From Eledone cirrhosa (taxonomy: Eukaryota; Mollusca; Cephalopoda; Octopoda; Eledonidae): a stretch of 64,000 bases of DNA. The first letter of the stretch is position 1. The number at the start of each line of letters is the position of its first letter. Positions 20,301-34,400 of this stretch are shown piece after piece. The notes below the pieces were generated by a model that searched no databases, had not been told where the DNA came from, and saw nothing but the letters and a program-made list of their open reading frames with translations. The translations under genes and the position numbers were made by a program. The stretch is from NCBI GenBank assembly GCA_964016885.1, contig OZ024748.1, positions 36,616,798 through 36,680,797 of the forward strand, in the 5' to 3' direction.

Positions 20301-21416
20301 CATAAATACGCATTAAGGCTACGGCACCTCCAGGTATTCCTCACCGGTCAACCGGTGTGGGCCCCGTTTATGAGGCGAGCCTTTCCCAGACTCGTCTCGC
20401 TCACCGAGCTGCAATCCTTGGTCAAGCAAAGACCGAGAAAACTGTGCGCCTGGCACACCGAGTGTGCCCAGGCGCTCACGGCTCTCTGGCAGGCGGACTC
20501 GGCTGTCAGTGGGGAATCTACCTCGTCATTCTATAGAGGGCTGGTGGTAAGCAGGTGCGACGACGCCCTCGGAGAAGATCTAGGCATGGAGGAAAACGAA
20601 CTGGCCAGCCTGTTCGGTAGGACATTCAGCGCGGGACCTATGGATAACTTCCAGAGGTCCCTCGCCTGGCAGTGCTACCGAGGGGTTCTGCCTGTTCGAG
20701 AAAGGCTCTACAGACACGGGCGCCTGGGACCCCTCGAAAAAGATCTGTCCCAGATGCGTGTGCGACGAGGAAACCGTTGCACACGCATTGGTACACTGCT
20801 CGGGCATTGCCGATCTGTGGGGCTATGTCGAACGACTACTGTCACGCGTGGGCCCGATCCGGTTGACTATTGTAACGATCAAGCCGCCTCTCCTCTTCAA
20901 AAACGAAGGAGAGGCGGTGTTTCTGTGCGTAATAGCCATGGTGAAAGAGGTTGTATGGTGGACGCGGCTGAAAGGGCTGAGGTCAGACACCTTTCTCTCT
21001 GGCTAACAACTGGTCCGTTTCTTCCGATATCATTTCGGAAGAAGGATCAGGATGGAGAGAGAGGTGCTGCACCCCAGCCGTTTTTATGAAAGATGGATGA
21101 AAGTGGTGAGAATGGCCTTCACTCTACATCAGACTGCAGGTGAGTAAGATGAAAGATCAAGGGAGAACGCTCTCTCTATGCTCCTCAGGAGAAGGTTTGC
21201 AGACTTTTTCGGGGGGGGGGGGGGTGCGACCCCCCAAGGCGCCTGCCTCCTCTCTATTGAGGATTTTGTTATTCAATTTATTTTTGTTATATTTTATATT
21301 TTATATTTTTATATTTTGTTATTGCCTCCTCCTTATTGAGGACGCCTTTTAAGTAAACTCCCCCCATTGTACCTGTCCCACTCTTTGACACCCGGGTTGC
21401 AAATAAAAAGAAAGTT
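17371..21416 (+). mobile_element. Tx1/L1-like non-LTR retrotransposon, copy B, in SLC3 intron 1
   Basis: About 4.05-kb element in sense orientation to the host gene: a C-rich leader (17371-17729), one long endonuclease/reverse-transcriptase ORF (17730-21147, broken) and a 3' UTR ending TTGCAAATAAAAAGAAAGTT before (ATCT)6. (ATCT)5 also precedes the element, so insertion into a tetranucleotide microsatellite is likely. No gag-like ORF1 with zinc knuckles is seen; only a Pro/Thr-rich open stretch (17496-17705) precedes the main ORF, so the 5' end may be incomplete. RT phrases such as LRPITLLNTELQILAKVLAK and SRSIHDNLHLMRYII resemble the Tx1 branch of the L1 group. The clade call is by eye. Confidence 0.85.
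17730..21147 (+). pseudogene. LINE ORF2 (endonuclease + reverse transcriptase + zinc motif), copy B, broken
   Basis: About 1,139 codons. Domains in order: an APE-type endonuclease (starts MAMLRVGCLTARGLGSTWKQ; GDWN at about 18149; SDHK at about 18403), a linker, the reverse transcriptase (RPITLLN at 19281, AYADDVTVMV at about 19784, LLGVWFGPDL), a C-terminal zinc-type motif (CPRC...CDEETVAHALVHC, about 20748-20805, CCHC spacing) and a tail with RFYERWMKVVRM. The YADD catalytic pair is intact. Breaks: in-frame stops at about 18003, 18732, 20240 and 21004 (probably CAA to TAA) and a frameshift near 20,735. The 472-codon piece 18825-20243 is the longest still open and covers the whole RT core. 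It cannot make a full protein as it stands, but decay is moderate. Confidence 0.85.
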
Positions 21417-21440
21417 ATCTATCTATCTATCTATCTATCT
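21417..21440 (+). repeat. (ATCT)6 between LINE copy B and the exon 2 acceptor
   Basis: Six ATCT units follow the LINE 3' end TTGCAAATAAAAAGAAAGTT and are followed at once by AAG|GTG, the acceptor of SLC3 exon 2. Confidence 0.95.
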
Positions 21441-21443
21441 AAG

Positions 21444-21623
21444 GTGTTGAGATGCAACTGGATTACTTGAAGGATATGGGAGTGGACGCTATATCTCTCA
21501 GTCCAATATATAATGGAATATATATGGGCAGTGATGTCAGTGTGGTTGACCATTTATCTGTTGACAACAAATTTGGCACCGAGGAGGACATCAAGAGTCT
21601 TATTGCAGCGGCCCACAAAAAAA
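21444..21623 (+). CDS. SLC3A1/SLC3A2-like: SLC3-family heavy chain, coding exon 2
   Basis: Exon of 180 bp continuing the SLC3 heavy chain. It enters in phase 1: the last g of exon 1 plus gt completes GGT, giving DIKGVEMQLDYLKDMGVDAI. Further on are LSPIYNG and DNKFGTEEDIKSLIAAAHKK, which match the first beta/alpha units of the amylase-like barrel of SLC3 proteins. The acceptor is CTATCTAAG|GTGTTG and the donor A|GTAACT, leaving phase 1 again. Oddity: the whole run before the acceptor AG is the (ATCT)6 block at the 3' end of a LINE inserted in intron 1, so this microsatellite now takes the place of the polypyrimidine tract. Confidence 0.87.
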
Positions 21624-21884
21624 GTAACTTCTTTTTCTTATTGTAGTTATTGTTGTTGCTGTTGTTGTTGTTCCTGTTGCTGTCGTTGTTGTTGTCGTTG
21701 TTGTTATTCCTGCTGTTGCTGTTGTTGCTGTACATCACTGGTCACAATAGATTGACCACCAGACTACTACTACTACTACCATTACTACTACTACTACTAC
21801 TACTACTACTACCACTACTACTACTATTACTACTACTACTACTACCACTACTACTACGACTACTACTATCACTACTACTACTAT

Positions 21885-21937
<53 letters not shown>

Positions 21938-21977
21938 TACTACGACTACTATTATTATTATTATTTACCGTTTTCAG
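21624..21977 (+). other. SLC3 intron 2, mostly trinucleotide repeats
   Basis: GT-AG intron of 354 bp. It contains an imperfect (TTG)n tract at about 21642-21735, then an imperfect (ACT)n tract at about 21764-21965 with scattered ACC and ATT units, and ends TTTACCGTTTTCAG. Nothing coding is seen. Confidence 0.8.
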
Positions 21978-22117
21978 ATATGCATGTGGTCCTTGATTTC
22001 ATCCCTAACGAAACAAGTGAGAAACATCCCTGGTTTCTAGAGAGCAGCTCGTCACAGCCAGGAGATAAAAATAACTATTATCTATGGGTAGATAACTCAA
22101 GTCTACTAAACAACTGG
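21978..22117 (+). CDS. SLC3A1/SLC3A2-like: SLC3-family heavy chain, coding exon 3 (gene continues beyond the window)
   Basis: Exon of 140 bp. Acceptor TTTTCAG|AT; the leading at joins the a of exon 2 to give AAT (Asn). It encodes MHVVLDFIPNETSEKHPWF, the conserved region of the amylase-like barrel (DFIPN), then an acidic, Ser-rich loop and DKNNYYLWVDNSS, and ends NNW|GTAATA in phase 0. NETS is a possible N-glycosylation site in the ectodomain. Exons 1-3 sum to 723 bp, 241 codons, with no stop. The remaining two thirds of the ectodomain is not in the window; the satellite array follows 267 bp after the donor. Whether the gene is intact cannot be decided here. Confidence 0.87.
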
Positions 22118-22136
22118 GTAATATCAGCTTCTATGA

Positions 22137-22312
22137 TTTCATTAGGCGGTGGATTGGCAGTATCGGTAGAGTTACGGCCCTGGCCATTCTGAGTTCAAAT
22201 CCTGCCGAGGTTAACTTTGCCTTTCATCATTACGGGGTCGATAAAATAAAGTACCAGTAATGCACTGGTTAATTTGTGGCCTTGTGCCAAAAGTAGAAAC
22301 AATTATTTCATT
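22137..22312 (+). mobile_element. Cephalopod-type tRNA-derived SINE in SLC3 intron 3
   Basis: Head GGATTGGCAGTATCGGTAGA (box A-like), box B GAGTTCAAATCCTGCCGAGG at 22191, then CTTTGCCTTTCATCATTACG, GGGGTCGATAAAATAAAGTA and GGCCTTGTGCC. It sits 20 bp after the exon 3 donor and about 70 bp before the satellite array. Confidence 0.75.
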
Positions 22313-23539
22313 ATAACTTAGGTTGGTGGGGAGGGGGGGGGCTATATCGGGAGAGACTTGGACACGGTAGATTGACCACAACTCTGGCTCTGTAACTATT
22401 CCCTGCCTCACAACACATTAGACCATGCTGTAACTATACCCTGCCTCACAACACATTAGACCATCCTGTAACTATACCCTGCCTCACGACACATCAGAGC
22501 ATCATGTAACTATACCCTGCCTCACAACATATTAGATCATACTGTAACTATACCCTGCCTCAGAACACATTAGACCATCCTGTAACTATACCCTGCCTCA
22601 CAACACATTAGACCATTCTGTAACTATACCCTGCCTCGCAACACATTAGACCATTCTGTAACTATACCCTGCCTCACAACACATTAGACCATCCTGTAAC
22701 TATACCCTGACTCACAACATATTACACCATTCTGTAACTATACCCAGCCTCACAACACAGACCATTCTGTAACTATACCCTGCCTCACAACACATTATAT
22801 CATCCTGTAACTATACACTGCCTCACAACACATTAGATCATCCTGTAACTATACCCTGCCTCACAACACTTTAGACCATCCTGCAACTATACCCTGCCTC
22901 ACAACACATTAGACCATTCTGTAACTATACCCTGCCTCACAACACATTAGACCATTCTGTAACTATACCCTGCCTCACAACACATTAGACCATTCTGTAA
23001 CTATACCCTGCCTCACAACACATTAGACCATTCTGTTACTATACCCTGCCTCACAACACATTAAACCATTCTGTTACTATACCCTGCCTCACAACACATT
23101 AGACCATCCTGTAACTATACCCTGCCTCACAACACATTAGACCATTCTGTAACTATACCCTGCCTCATAACACATTACACCATCCTGTAACTATACCCTG
23201 CCTCACAAAACATTAGACCATCCTGTAACTATATCCTATCCCACAACACATTAGGCCATCCTGTAACTATACCCTGCCTCACAACACATTAGATCATCCT
23301 GTAACTATATCCTACCCACAACACATTAGACCATTCTGTAACTATACCTTGCCTCACAACACATTAGATCATCCTGTAACTATACCCTGCCTCACAACAC
23401 ATTAGACCATTCTGTAAATATACCCTGCCTCACAACATATTAGACCATTCTGTGACTATACCCTGTCTCACAACACATTAGACCATTCTGTAACTATACC
23501 CTGCCACGCAACACATTAGACCATTCTGTAACTATACCC

Positions 23540-26345
23540 TGCCTCACGACACATTAGAGCATCATGTAACTATACCCTGCCTCACAACATATTAGACCAT
23601 ACTGTAACTATACCCTGCCTCAGAACACATTAGACCATCCTGTAACTATACCCTGCCTCACAACACATTAGACCATTCTGTAACTATACCCTGCCTCGCA
23701 ACACATTAGACCATTCTGTAACTATACCCTGCCTCACAACACATTAGACCATCCTGTAACTATACCCTGACTCACAACATATTACACCATTCTGTAACTA
23801 TACCCAGCCTCACAACACAGACCATTCTGTAACTATACCCTGCCTCACAACACATTATATCATCCTGTAACTATACACTGCCTCACAACACATTAGATCA
23901 TCCTGTAACTATACCCTGCCTCACAACACTTTAGACCATCCTGCAACTATACCCTGCCTCACAACACATTAGACCATTCTGTAACTATACCCTGCCTCAC
24001 AACACGTTATATTATCCTGTAACTATACCCTGCCTCACAACACATTAGATCATCCTGTAACTATACCCTGCCTCACAACACTTTAGACCATCCTGCAACT
24101 ATACCCTGCCTCACAACACATTAGACCATTCTGTAACTATACCCTGCCTCACAACACATTAGACCATTCTGTTACTATACCCTGCCTCACAACACATTAG
24201 ACCATTCTGTAACTATACCCCGCCTCACAACACATTAGACCATTCTGTAACTAAACCCTGCCTCACAACACAGACCATCCTATAACTATACCCTGCCTCA
24301 CAACACATTAGACCATTCTGTAACTATAGCCTGCCTCACAACACTTTAGACCATTCTGTAACTATACCCTGCCTCACAACACATTAGACCATTCTGTATC
24401 TATACCCTGCCTCACAACACATTAGACCATTCTGTTACTATACCCTGCCTCACAACACATTAAACCATTCTGTTACTATACCCTGCCTCACAACACATTA
24501 GACCATCCTGTAACTATACCCTGCCTCACAACACATTAGATCATTCTGTAACTATACCCTGCCTCATAACACATTACACCATCCTGTAACTATACCCTGC
24601 CTCACAAAACATTAGACCATCCTGTAACTATATCCTATCCCACAACACATTAGGCCATCCTGTAACTATACCCTGCCTCACAACACATTAGATCATCCTG
24701 TAACTATATCCTACCCACAACACATTAGACCATTCTGTAACTATACCTTGCCTCACAACACATTAGATCATCCTGTAACTATACCCTGCCTCACAACACA
24801 TTAGACCATTCTGTAAATATACCCTGCCTCACAACACATTACACCATTCTGTTACTATACCCTGCCTCACAACACATTAGACCATCCTGTAACTCTACCC
24901 TGCCTCACAACACATTAGACCATTCTGTAACTATACCCTGCCTCATAACACATTACACCATCCTGTAACTATACCCTGCCTCACAAAACATTAGATCATA
25001 CTGTAACTATATCCTACCCACAACACATTAGACCATTCTGTAACTATACCTTGCCTCACAACACATTAGATCATCCTGTAACTATACCCTGCCTCACAAC
25101 ACATTAGACCATTCTGTAAATATACCCTGCCTCACAACATATTAGACCATTCTGTGACTATACCCTGTCTCACAACACATTAGACCATTCTGTAACTATA
25201 CCCTGCCACGCAACACATTAGACCATTCTGTAACTATACCCTGCCTCACGACACATTAGAGCATCATGTAACTATACCCTGCCTCACAACATATTAGACC
25301 ATACTGTAACTATACCCTGCCTCAGAACACATTAGACCATCCTGTAACTATACCCTGCCTCACAACACATTAGACCATTCTGTAACTATACCCTGCCTCG
25401 CAACACATTAGACCATTCTGTAACTATACCCTGCCTCACAACACATTAGACCATCCTGTAACTATACCCTGACTCACAACATATTACACCATTCTGTAAC
25501 TATACCCAGCCTCACAACACAGACCATTCTGTAACTATACCCTGCCTCACAACACATTATATCATCCTGTAACTATACACTGCCTCACAACACATTAGAT
25601 CATCCTGTAACTATACCCTGCCTCACAACACTTTAGACCATCCTGCAACTATACCCTGCCTCACAACACATTAGACCATTCTGTAACTATACCCTGCCTC
25701 ACAACACGTTATATTATCCTGTAACTATACCCTGCCTCACAACACATTAGATCATCCTGTAACTATACCCTGCCTCACAACACTTTAGACCATCCTGCAA
25801 CTATACCCTGCCTCACAACACATTAGACCATTCTGTAACTATACCCTGCCTCACAACACATTAGACCATTCTGTTACTATACCCTGCCTCACAACACATT
25901 AGACCATTCTGTAACTATACCCCGCCTCACAACACATTAGACCATTCTGTAACTAAACCCTGCCTCACAACACAGACCATCCTATAACTATACCCTGCCT
26001 CACAACACATTAGACCATTCTGTAACTATAGCCTGCCTCACAACACTTTAGACCATTCTGTAACTATACCCTGCCTCACAACACATTAGACCATTCTGTA
26101 TCTATACCCTGCCTCACAACACATTAGACCATTCTGTTACTATACCCTGCCTCACAACACATTAAACCATTCTGTTACTATACCCTGCCTCACAACACAT
26201 TAGACCATCCTGTAACTATACCCTGCCTCACAACACATTAGATCATTCTGTAACTATACCCTGCCTCATAACACATTACACCATCCTGTAACTATACCCT
26301 GCCTCACAAAACATTAGACCATCCTGTAACTATATCCTATCCCAC
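23540..26345 (+). repeat. 1,702-bp higher-order block in tandem near the array start
   Basis: GAGCATCATG at 23557 and 25259 (offset 1,702), with matching variant order until about 26,345, where the second copy jumps to a different monomer. An earlier occurrence at 22497 lies 1,060 bp upstream of the first. Confidence 0.65.
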
Positions 26346-28434
26346 AACACATTAGACCATTCTGTAACTATACCTTGCCTCACAACACATTAGATCATCC
26401 TGTAACTATACCCTGCCTCACAACACATTAGACCATTCTGTAAATATACCCTGCCTCACAACATATTAGACCATTCTGTGACTATAGCCTGTCTCACAAC
26501 ACATTAGACCATTCTGTAACTATACCCTACCTCACAACACAGACCATCCTATAACTATACCCTGCCTCACAACACATTAGACCATTCTGTAACTATAGCC
26601 TGCCTCAGAACACTTTAGAGCATTCTGTAACTATACCCTGCCTCACAACACATTAGACCATTCTGTATCTATACCCTGCCTCACAACACATTAGAGCATT
26701 CTGTTACTATGCCCTGCCTCACAACACATTACACCATTCTGTTACTATACCCTGCCTCACAACACATTAGACCATCCTGTAACTCTACCCTGCCTCACAA
26801 CACATTAGACCATTCTGTAACTATACCCTGCCTCATAACACATTACACCATCCTGTAACTATACCCTGCCTCACAAAACATTAGATCATACTGTAACTAT
26901 ATCCTACCCACAACACATTAGACCATTCTGTAACTATACCTTGCCTCACAACACATTAGATCATCCTGTAACTATACCCTGCCTCACAACACATTAGACC
27001 ATTCTGTAAATATACCCTGCCTCACAACATATTAGACCATTCTGTGACTATACCCTGCCTCACAACACATTAGATCATCCTGTAGCTATATCCTACCCCA
27101 CAACACATTAGACCATCCTGTAACTATACCCTGGCTCACAACACATTAGTCCATCCTGTAACTATATGCGACCCCACAACACATTAGACCATCCTGTAAC
27201 TATACCCTGCCTCACAACACATTAGACCATTCTGTAACTATACCCTGCCTCAAAACACATTAGACTATCCTGTAACTATATCCTACCCCATAACACATTA
27301 GACCATCCTGTAGCTATATCCTACCCCACAACACATTAGACCATCCTGTAACTATACCCTGCCTCGCAACACATTAGACCATTGTGTAACTATACCCTGC
27401 CTCACAACACATTAGATCATCCTGTAACTATACCCTGCCTCAAAACACATTAGAACATTCTGTAAATATACCCTGTCTCACAAGACATTAGACCATCCTG
27501 TAACTATACCCTGCCTGACAACACATTAGACCATTCTGTAATTATAGCCTGCCTCACAACACATTAGACCATCCTGTAACTATATCCTACCCCACAACAC
27601 ATTAGACAATTCTGTAACTATACCTTGCCTCACAACACATTAGACCATTCTGTAAATATACCCTGCCTCAAAACACATTAGACTATCCTGTAACTATATC
27701 CTACACCATAACACATTAAACCATCCTGTAACTATATCCTACCCCACAACACATTAGACCATCCTGTAACTATACTCTACCTCACAACACATTAGATCAT
27801 CCTGTAACTATACCCTGCCTCACAACACATTAGACCATTCTGTAAATATACCCTGCCTCACAACACATTAGACCATCCTGTAACTATACCCTGTCTCACA
27901 ACACATTAGACCATCCTGTAACTATACCCTGCCTGACAACACGTTAGACCATTCTGTAACTATACCCTGCCTCACAACACATTAGACCATCCTGTAACTG
28001 TATCCTACCCCACAACACATTAGACCATTCTGTAACTATACCTTGCCTAACAACATATTAGATCATCCTGTAACTATTACCTGGCTCACAACACATTAGA
28101 CCATTCTGTATCTATACGCTGCCTCAGAACACATTAGACCATTCTGTATCTATACCCTGCCTCACAACACATTAGACCATCCTGTAACTATATCCTACCT
28201 CACAACACATTAGACCATCCTGTAACTATGCCCTGCCTCACAACACATTAGACCATTCTGTAACTATACCCTGCCTCACAACACATTAGACCATTCTGTA
28301 AATATACCCTGCCTCACAACACATTAGACCATTCTGTAACTATACCCTGCCTCACAACACATTAGACCATTCTGTAACTATACCCTGCCTCACAACACAT
28401 TAGACCATTCTGTAACTATACCCTGCCTCACAAC

Positions 28435-31400
28435 ACATTAGACCATTCTGTTACTATACCCTGCCTCACAACACATTAAACCATTCTGTTACTATACCCT
28501 GCCTCACAACACATTAGACCATCCTGTAACTATACCCTGCCTCACAACACATTAGACCATTCTGTAACTATACCCTGCCTCATAACACATTACACCATCC
28601 TGTAACTATACCCTGCCTCACAAAACATTAGACCATCCTGTAACTATATCCTATCCCACAACACATTAGGCCATCCTGTAACTATACCCTGCCTCACAAC
28701 ACATTAGATCATCCTGTAACTATATCCTACCCACAACACATTAGACCATTCTGTAACTATACCTTGCCTCACAACACATTAGATCATCCTGTAACTATAC
28801 CCTGCCTCACAACACATTAGACCATTCTGTAAATATACCCTGCCTCACAACATATTAGACCATTCTGTGACTATACCCTGTCTCACAACACATTAGACCA
28901 TTCTGTAACTATACCCTGCCACGCAACACATTAGACCATTCTGTAACTATACCCTGCCTCACAACACATTAGACCATCCTGTAACTATACCCTGACTCAC
29001 AACATATTACACCATTCTGTAAATATACCCAGCCTCACAACACAGACCATTCTGTAACCATACACTGCCTCACAACACATTAGACCATTCTGTAACTATA
29101 CCCTGCCTCACAACACGTTATATTATCCTGTAACTATACCCTGCCTAACAACACATTAGATCATCCTGTAACTATACCCTGCCTCACAACACTTTAGACC
29201 ATCCTGCAACTATACCCTGCCTCACAACACATTAGACCATTCTGTAACTATACCCTGCCTCACAACACATTAGACCATTCTGTTACTATACCCTGCCTCA
29301 CAACACATTAGACCATTCTGTAACTATACCCCGCCTCACAACACATTAGACCATTCTGTAACTAAACCCTGCCTCACAACACAGACCATCCTATAACTAT
29401 ACCCTGCCTCACAACACATTAGACCATTCTGTAACTATAGCCTGCCTCACAACACTTTAGACCATTCTGTAACTATACCCTGCCTCACAACACATTAGAC
29501 CATTCTGTATCTATACCCTGCCTCACAACACATTAGACCATTCTGTTACTATACCCTGCCTCACAACACATTAAACCATTCTGTTACTATACCCTGCCTC
29601 ACAACACATTAGACCATCCTGTAACTATACCCTGCCTCACAACACATTAGACCATTCTGTAACTATACCCTGCCTCATAACACATTACACCATCCTGTAA
29701 CTATACCCTGCCTCACAAAACATTAGACCATCCTGTAACTATATCCTATCCCACAACACATTAGGCCATCCTGTAACTATACCCTGCCTCACAACACATT
29801 AGATCATCCTTTAACTATATCCTACCCACAACACATTAGACCATTCTGTAACTATACCTTGCCTCACAACACATTAGATCATCCTGTAACTATACCCTGC
29901 CTAACAACACATTAGACCATTCTGTAAATATACCCTGCCTCACAACATATTAGACCATTCTGTGACTATACCCTGTCTCACAACACATTAGACCATCCTG
30001 TAACTATACCCTGCCTCGCAACACATTAGACCATCCTGTAACTATACCCTGCCTCACGACACATTAGAGCATCATGTAACTATACCCTGCCTCACAACAT
30101 ATTAGACCATACTGTAACTATACCCTGCCTCAGAACACATTAGACCATCCTGTAACTATACCCTGCCTCACAACACATTAGACCATTCTGTAACTATACC
30201 CTGCCTCGCAACACATTAGACCATTCTGTAACTATACCCTGCCTCACAACACATTAGACCATCCTGTAACTATACCCTGACTCACAACATATTACACCAT
30301 TCTGTAACTATACCCAGCCTCACAACACAGACCATTCTGTAACTATACCCTGCCTCACAACACATTATATCATCCTGTAACTATACACTGCCTCACAACA
30401 CATTAGATCATCCTGTAACTATACCCTGCCTCACAACACTTTAGACCATCCTGCAACTATACCCTGCCTCACAACACATTAGACCATTCTGTAACTATAC
30501 CCTGCCTCACAACACATTAGACCATTCTGTTACTATACCCTGCCTCACAACACATTAAACCATTCTGTTACTATACTCTGCCTCACAACACATTAGACCA
30601 TCCTGTAACTATACCCTGCCTCACAACACATTAGACCATTCTGTAACTATACCCTGCCTCATAACACATTACACCATCCTGTAACTATACCCTGCCTCAC
30701 AAAACATTAGACCATCCTGTAACTATATCCTATCCCACAACACATTAGGCCATCCTGTAACTATACCCTGCCTCACAACACATTAGATCATCCTGTAACT
30801 ATATCCTACCCACAACACATTAGACCATTCTGTAACTATACCTTGCCTCACAACACATTAGATCATCCTGTAACTATACCCTGCCTCACAACACATTAGA
30901 CCATTCTGTAAATATACCCTGCCTCACAACATATTAGACCATTCTGTGACTATACCCTGTCTCACAACACATTAGACCATTCTGTAACTATACCCTGCCA
31001 CGCAACACATTAGACCATTCTGTAACTATACCCTGCCTCACGACACATTAGAGCATCATGTAACTATACCCTGCCTCACAACATATTAGACCATACTGTA
31101 ACTATACCCTGCCTCAGAACACATTAGACCATCCTGTAACTATACCCTGCCTCACAACACATTAGACCATTCTGTAACTATACCCTGCCTCGCAACACAT
31201 TAGACCATTCTGTAACTATACCCTGCCTCACAACACATTAGACCATCCTGTAACTATACCCTGACTCACAACATATTACACCATTCTGTAACTATACCCA
31301 GCCTCACAACACAGACCATTCTGTAACTATACCCTGCCTCACAACACATTATATCATCCTGTAACTATACACTGCCTCACAACACATTAGATCATCCTGT

Positions 31401-34400
31401 AACTATACCCTGCCTCACAACACTTTAGACCATCCTGCAACTATACCCTGCCTCACAACACATTAGACCATTCTGTAACTATACCCTGCCTCACAACACG
31501 TTATATTATCCTGTAACTATACCCTGCCTCACAACACATTAGATCATCCTGTAACTATACCCTGCCTCACAACACTTTAGACCATCCTGCAACTATACCC
31601 TGCCTCACAACACATTAGACCATTCTGTAACTATACCCTGCCTCACAACACATTAGACCATTCTGTTACTATACCCTGCCTCACAACACATTAGACCATT
31701 CTGTAACTATACCCCGCCTCACAACACATTAGACCATTCTGTAACTAAACCCTGCCTCACAACACAGACCATCCTATAACTATACCCTGCCTCACAACAC
31801 ATTAGACCATTCTGTAACTATAGCCTGCCTCACAACACTTTAGACCATTCTGTAACTATACCCTGCCTCACAACACATTAGACCATTCTGTATCTATACC
31901 CTGCCTCACAACACATTAGACCATTCTGTTACTATACCCTGCCTCACAACACATTAAACCATTCTGTTACTATACCCTGCCTCACAACACATTAGACCAT
32001 CCTGTAACTATACCCTGCCTCACAACACATTAGATCATTCTGTAACTATACCCTGCCTCATAACACATTACACCATCCTGTAACTATACCCTGCCTCACA
32101 AAACATTAGACCATCCTGTAACTATATCCTATCCCACAACACATTAGGCCATCCTGTAACTATACCCTGCCTCACAACACATTAGATCATCCTGTAACTA
32201 TATCCTACCCACAACACATTAGACCATTCTGTAACTATACCTTGCCTCACAACACATTAGATAGTCCTGTAACTATACCCTGCCTCACAACACATTAGAC
32301 CATTCTGTAAATATACCCTGCCTCACAACATATTAGACCATTCTGTGACTATAGCCTGTCTCACAACACATTAGACCATTCTGTAACTATACCCTGCCAC
32401 GTAACACATTAGACCATTCTGTAACTATACCCTACCTCACAACACAGACCATCCTATAACTATACCCTGCCTCACAACACATTAGACCATTCTGTTACTA
32501 TACCCTGCCTCACAACACATTAAACCATTCTGTTACTATACCCTGCCTCACAACACATTAGACCATCCTGTAACTATACCCTGCCTCACAACACATTAGA
32601 CCATTCTGTAACTATACCCTGCCTCATAACACATTACACCATCCTGTAACTATACCCTGCCTCACAAAACATTAGACCATCCTGTAACTATATCCTATCC
32701 CACAACACATTAGGCCATCCTGTAACTATACCCTGCCTCACAACACATTAGATCATCCTGTAACTATATCCTACCCACAACACATTAGACCATTCTGTAA
32801 CTATACCTTGCCTCACAACACATTAGATCATCCTGTAACTATACCCTGCCTCACAACACATTAGACCATTCTGTAAATATACCCTGCCTCACAACATATT
32901 AGACCATTCTGTGACTATACCCTGTCTCAAAACACATTAGACCATTCTGTAACTATACCCTGCCACGCAACACATTAGACCATTCTGTAACTATACCCTG
33001 CCTCACAACACATTAGACCATCCTGTAACTATACCCTGACTCACAACATATTACACCATTCTGTAAATATACCCAGCCTCACAACACAGACCATTCTGTA
33101 ACCATACACTGCCTCACAACACATTAGACCATTCTGTAACTATACCCTGCCTCACAACACGTTATATTATCCTGTAACTATACCCTGCCTAACAACACAT
33201 TAGATCATCCTGTAACTATACCCTGCCTCACAACACTTTAGACCATCCTGCAACTATACCCTGCCTCACAACACATTAGACCATTCTGTAACTATACCCT
33301 GCCTCACAACACATTAGACCATTCTGTTACTATACCCTGCCTCACAACACATTAGACCATTCTGTAACTATACCCCGCCTCACAACACATTAGACCATTC
33401 TGTAACTAAACCCTGCCTCACAACACAGACCATCCTATAACTATACCCTGCCTCACAACACATTAGACCATTCTGTAACTATAGCCTGCCTCACAACACT
33501 TTAGACCATTCTGTAACTATACCCTGCCTCACAACACATTAGACCATTCTGTATCTATACCCTGCCTCACAACACATTAGACCATTCTGTTACTATACCC
33601 TGCCTCACAACACATTAAACCATTCTGTTACTATACCCTGCCTCACAACACATTAGACCATCCTGTAACTATACCCTGCCTCACAACACATTAGACCATT
33701 CTGTAACTATACCCTGCCTCATAACACATTACACCATCCTGTAACTATACCCTGCCTCACAAAACATTAGACCATCCTGTAACTATATCCTATCCCACAA
33801 CACATTAGGCCATCCTGTAACTATACCCTGCCTCACAACACATTAGATCATCCTTTAACTATATCCTACCCACAACACATTAGACCATTCTGTAACTATA
33901 CCTTGCCTCACAACACATTAGATCATCCTGTAACTATACCCTGCCTAACAACACATTAGACCATTCTGTAAATATACCCTGCCTCACAACATATTAGACC
34001 ATTCTGTGACTATACCCTGTCTCACAACACATTAGACCATCCTGTAACTATACCCTGCCTCGCAACACATTAGACCATCCTGTAACTATACCCTGCCTCA
34101 CGACACATTAGAGCATCATGTAACTATACCCTGCCTCACAACATATTAGACCATACTGTAACTATACCCTGCCTCAGAACACATTAGACCATCCTGTAAC
34201 TATACCCTGCCTCACAACACATTAGACCATTCTGTAACTATACCCTGCCTCGCAACACATTAGACCATTCTGTAACTATACCCTGCCTCACAACACATTA
34301 GACCATCCTGTAACTATACCCTGACTCACAACATATTACACCATTCTGTAACTATACCCAGCCTCACAACACAGACCATTCTGTAACTATACCCTGCCTC

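Larger units (their letters stand above)
17236..21443 (+). other. SLC3 intron 1, filled by a LINE
   Basis: GT-AG intron of 4.2 kb. It holds a CTT-rich tract (17255-17348), (ATCT)5 (17351-17370), LINE copy B in sense orientation (17371-21416) and (ATCT)6 (21417-21440) directly before AAG|G. Without the LINE and one copy of the microsatellite the intron would be only about 140-160 bp of pyrimidine-rich repeat. Confidence 0.8.

Noticed and set aside
19784..20303. Minus-strand open frames of 111-152 codons
   Set aside because: Antisense shadows of the LINE copy B reverse transcriptase.
21650..22192. 180-codon Leu-rich open frame overlapping SLC3 exon 3
   Set aside because: Its first half is the intron 2 trinucleotide repeat; only the part from 21978 is coding, and it is joined by splicing to exon 2.
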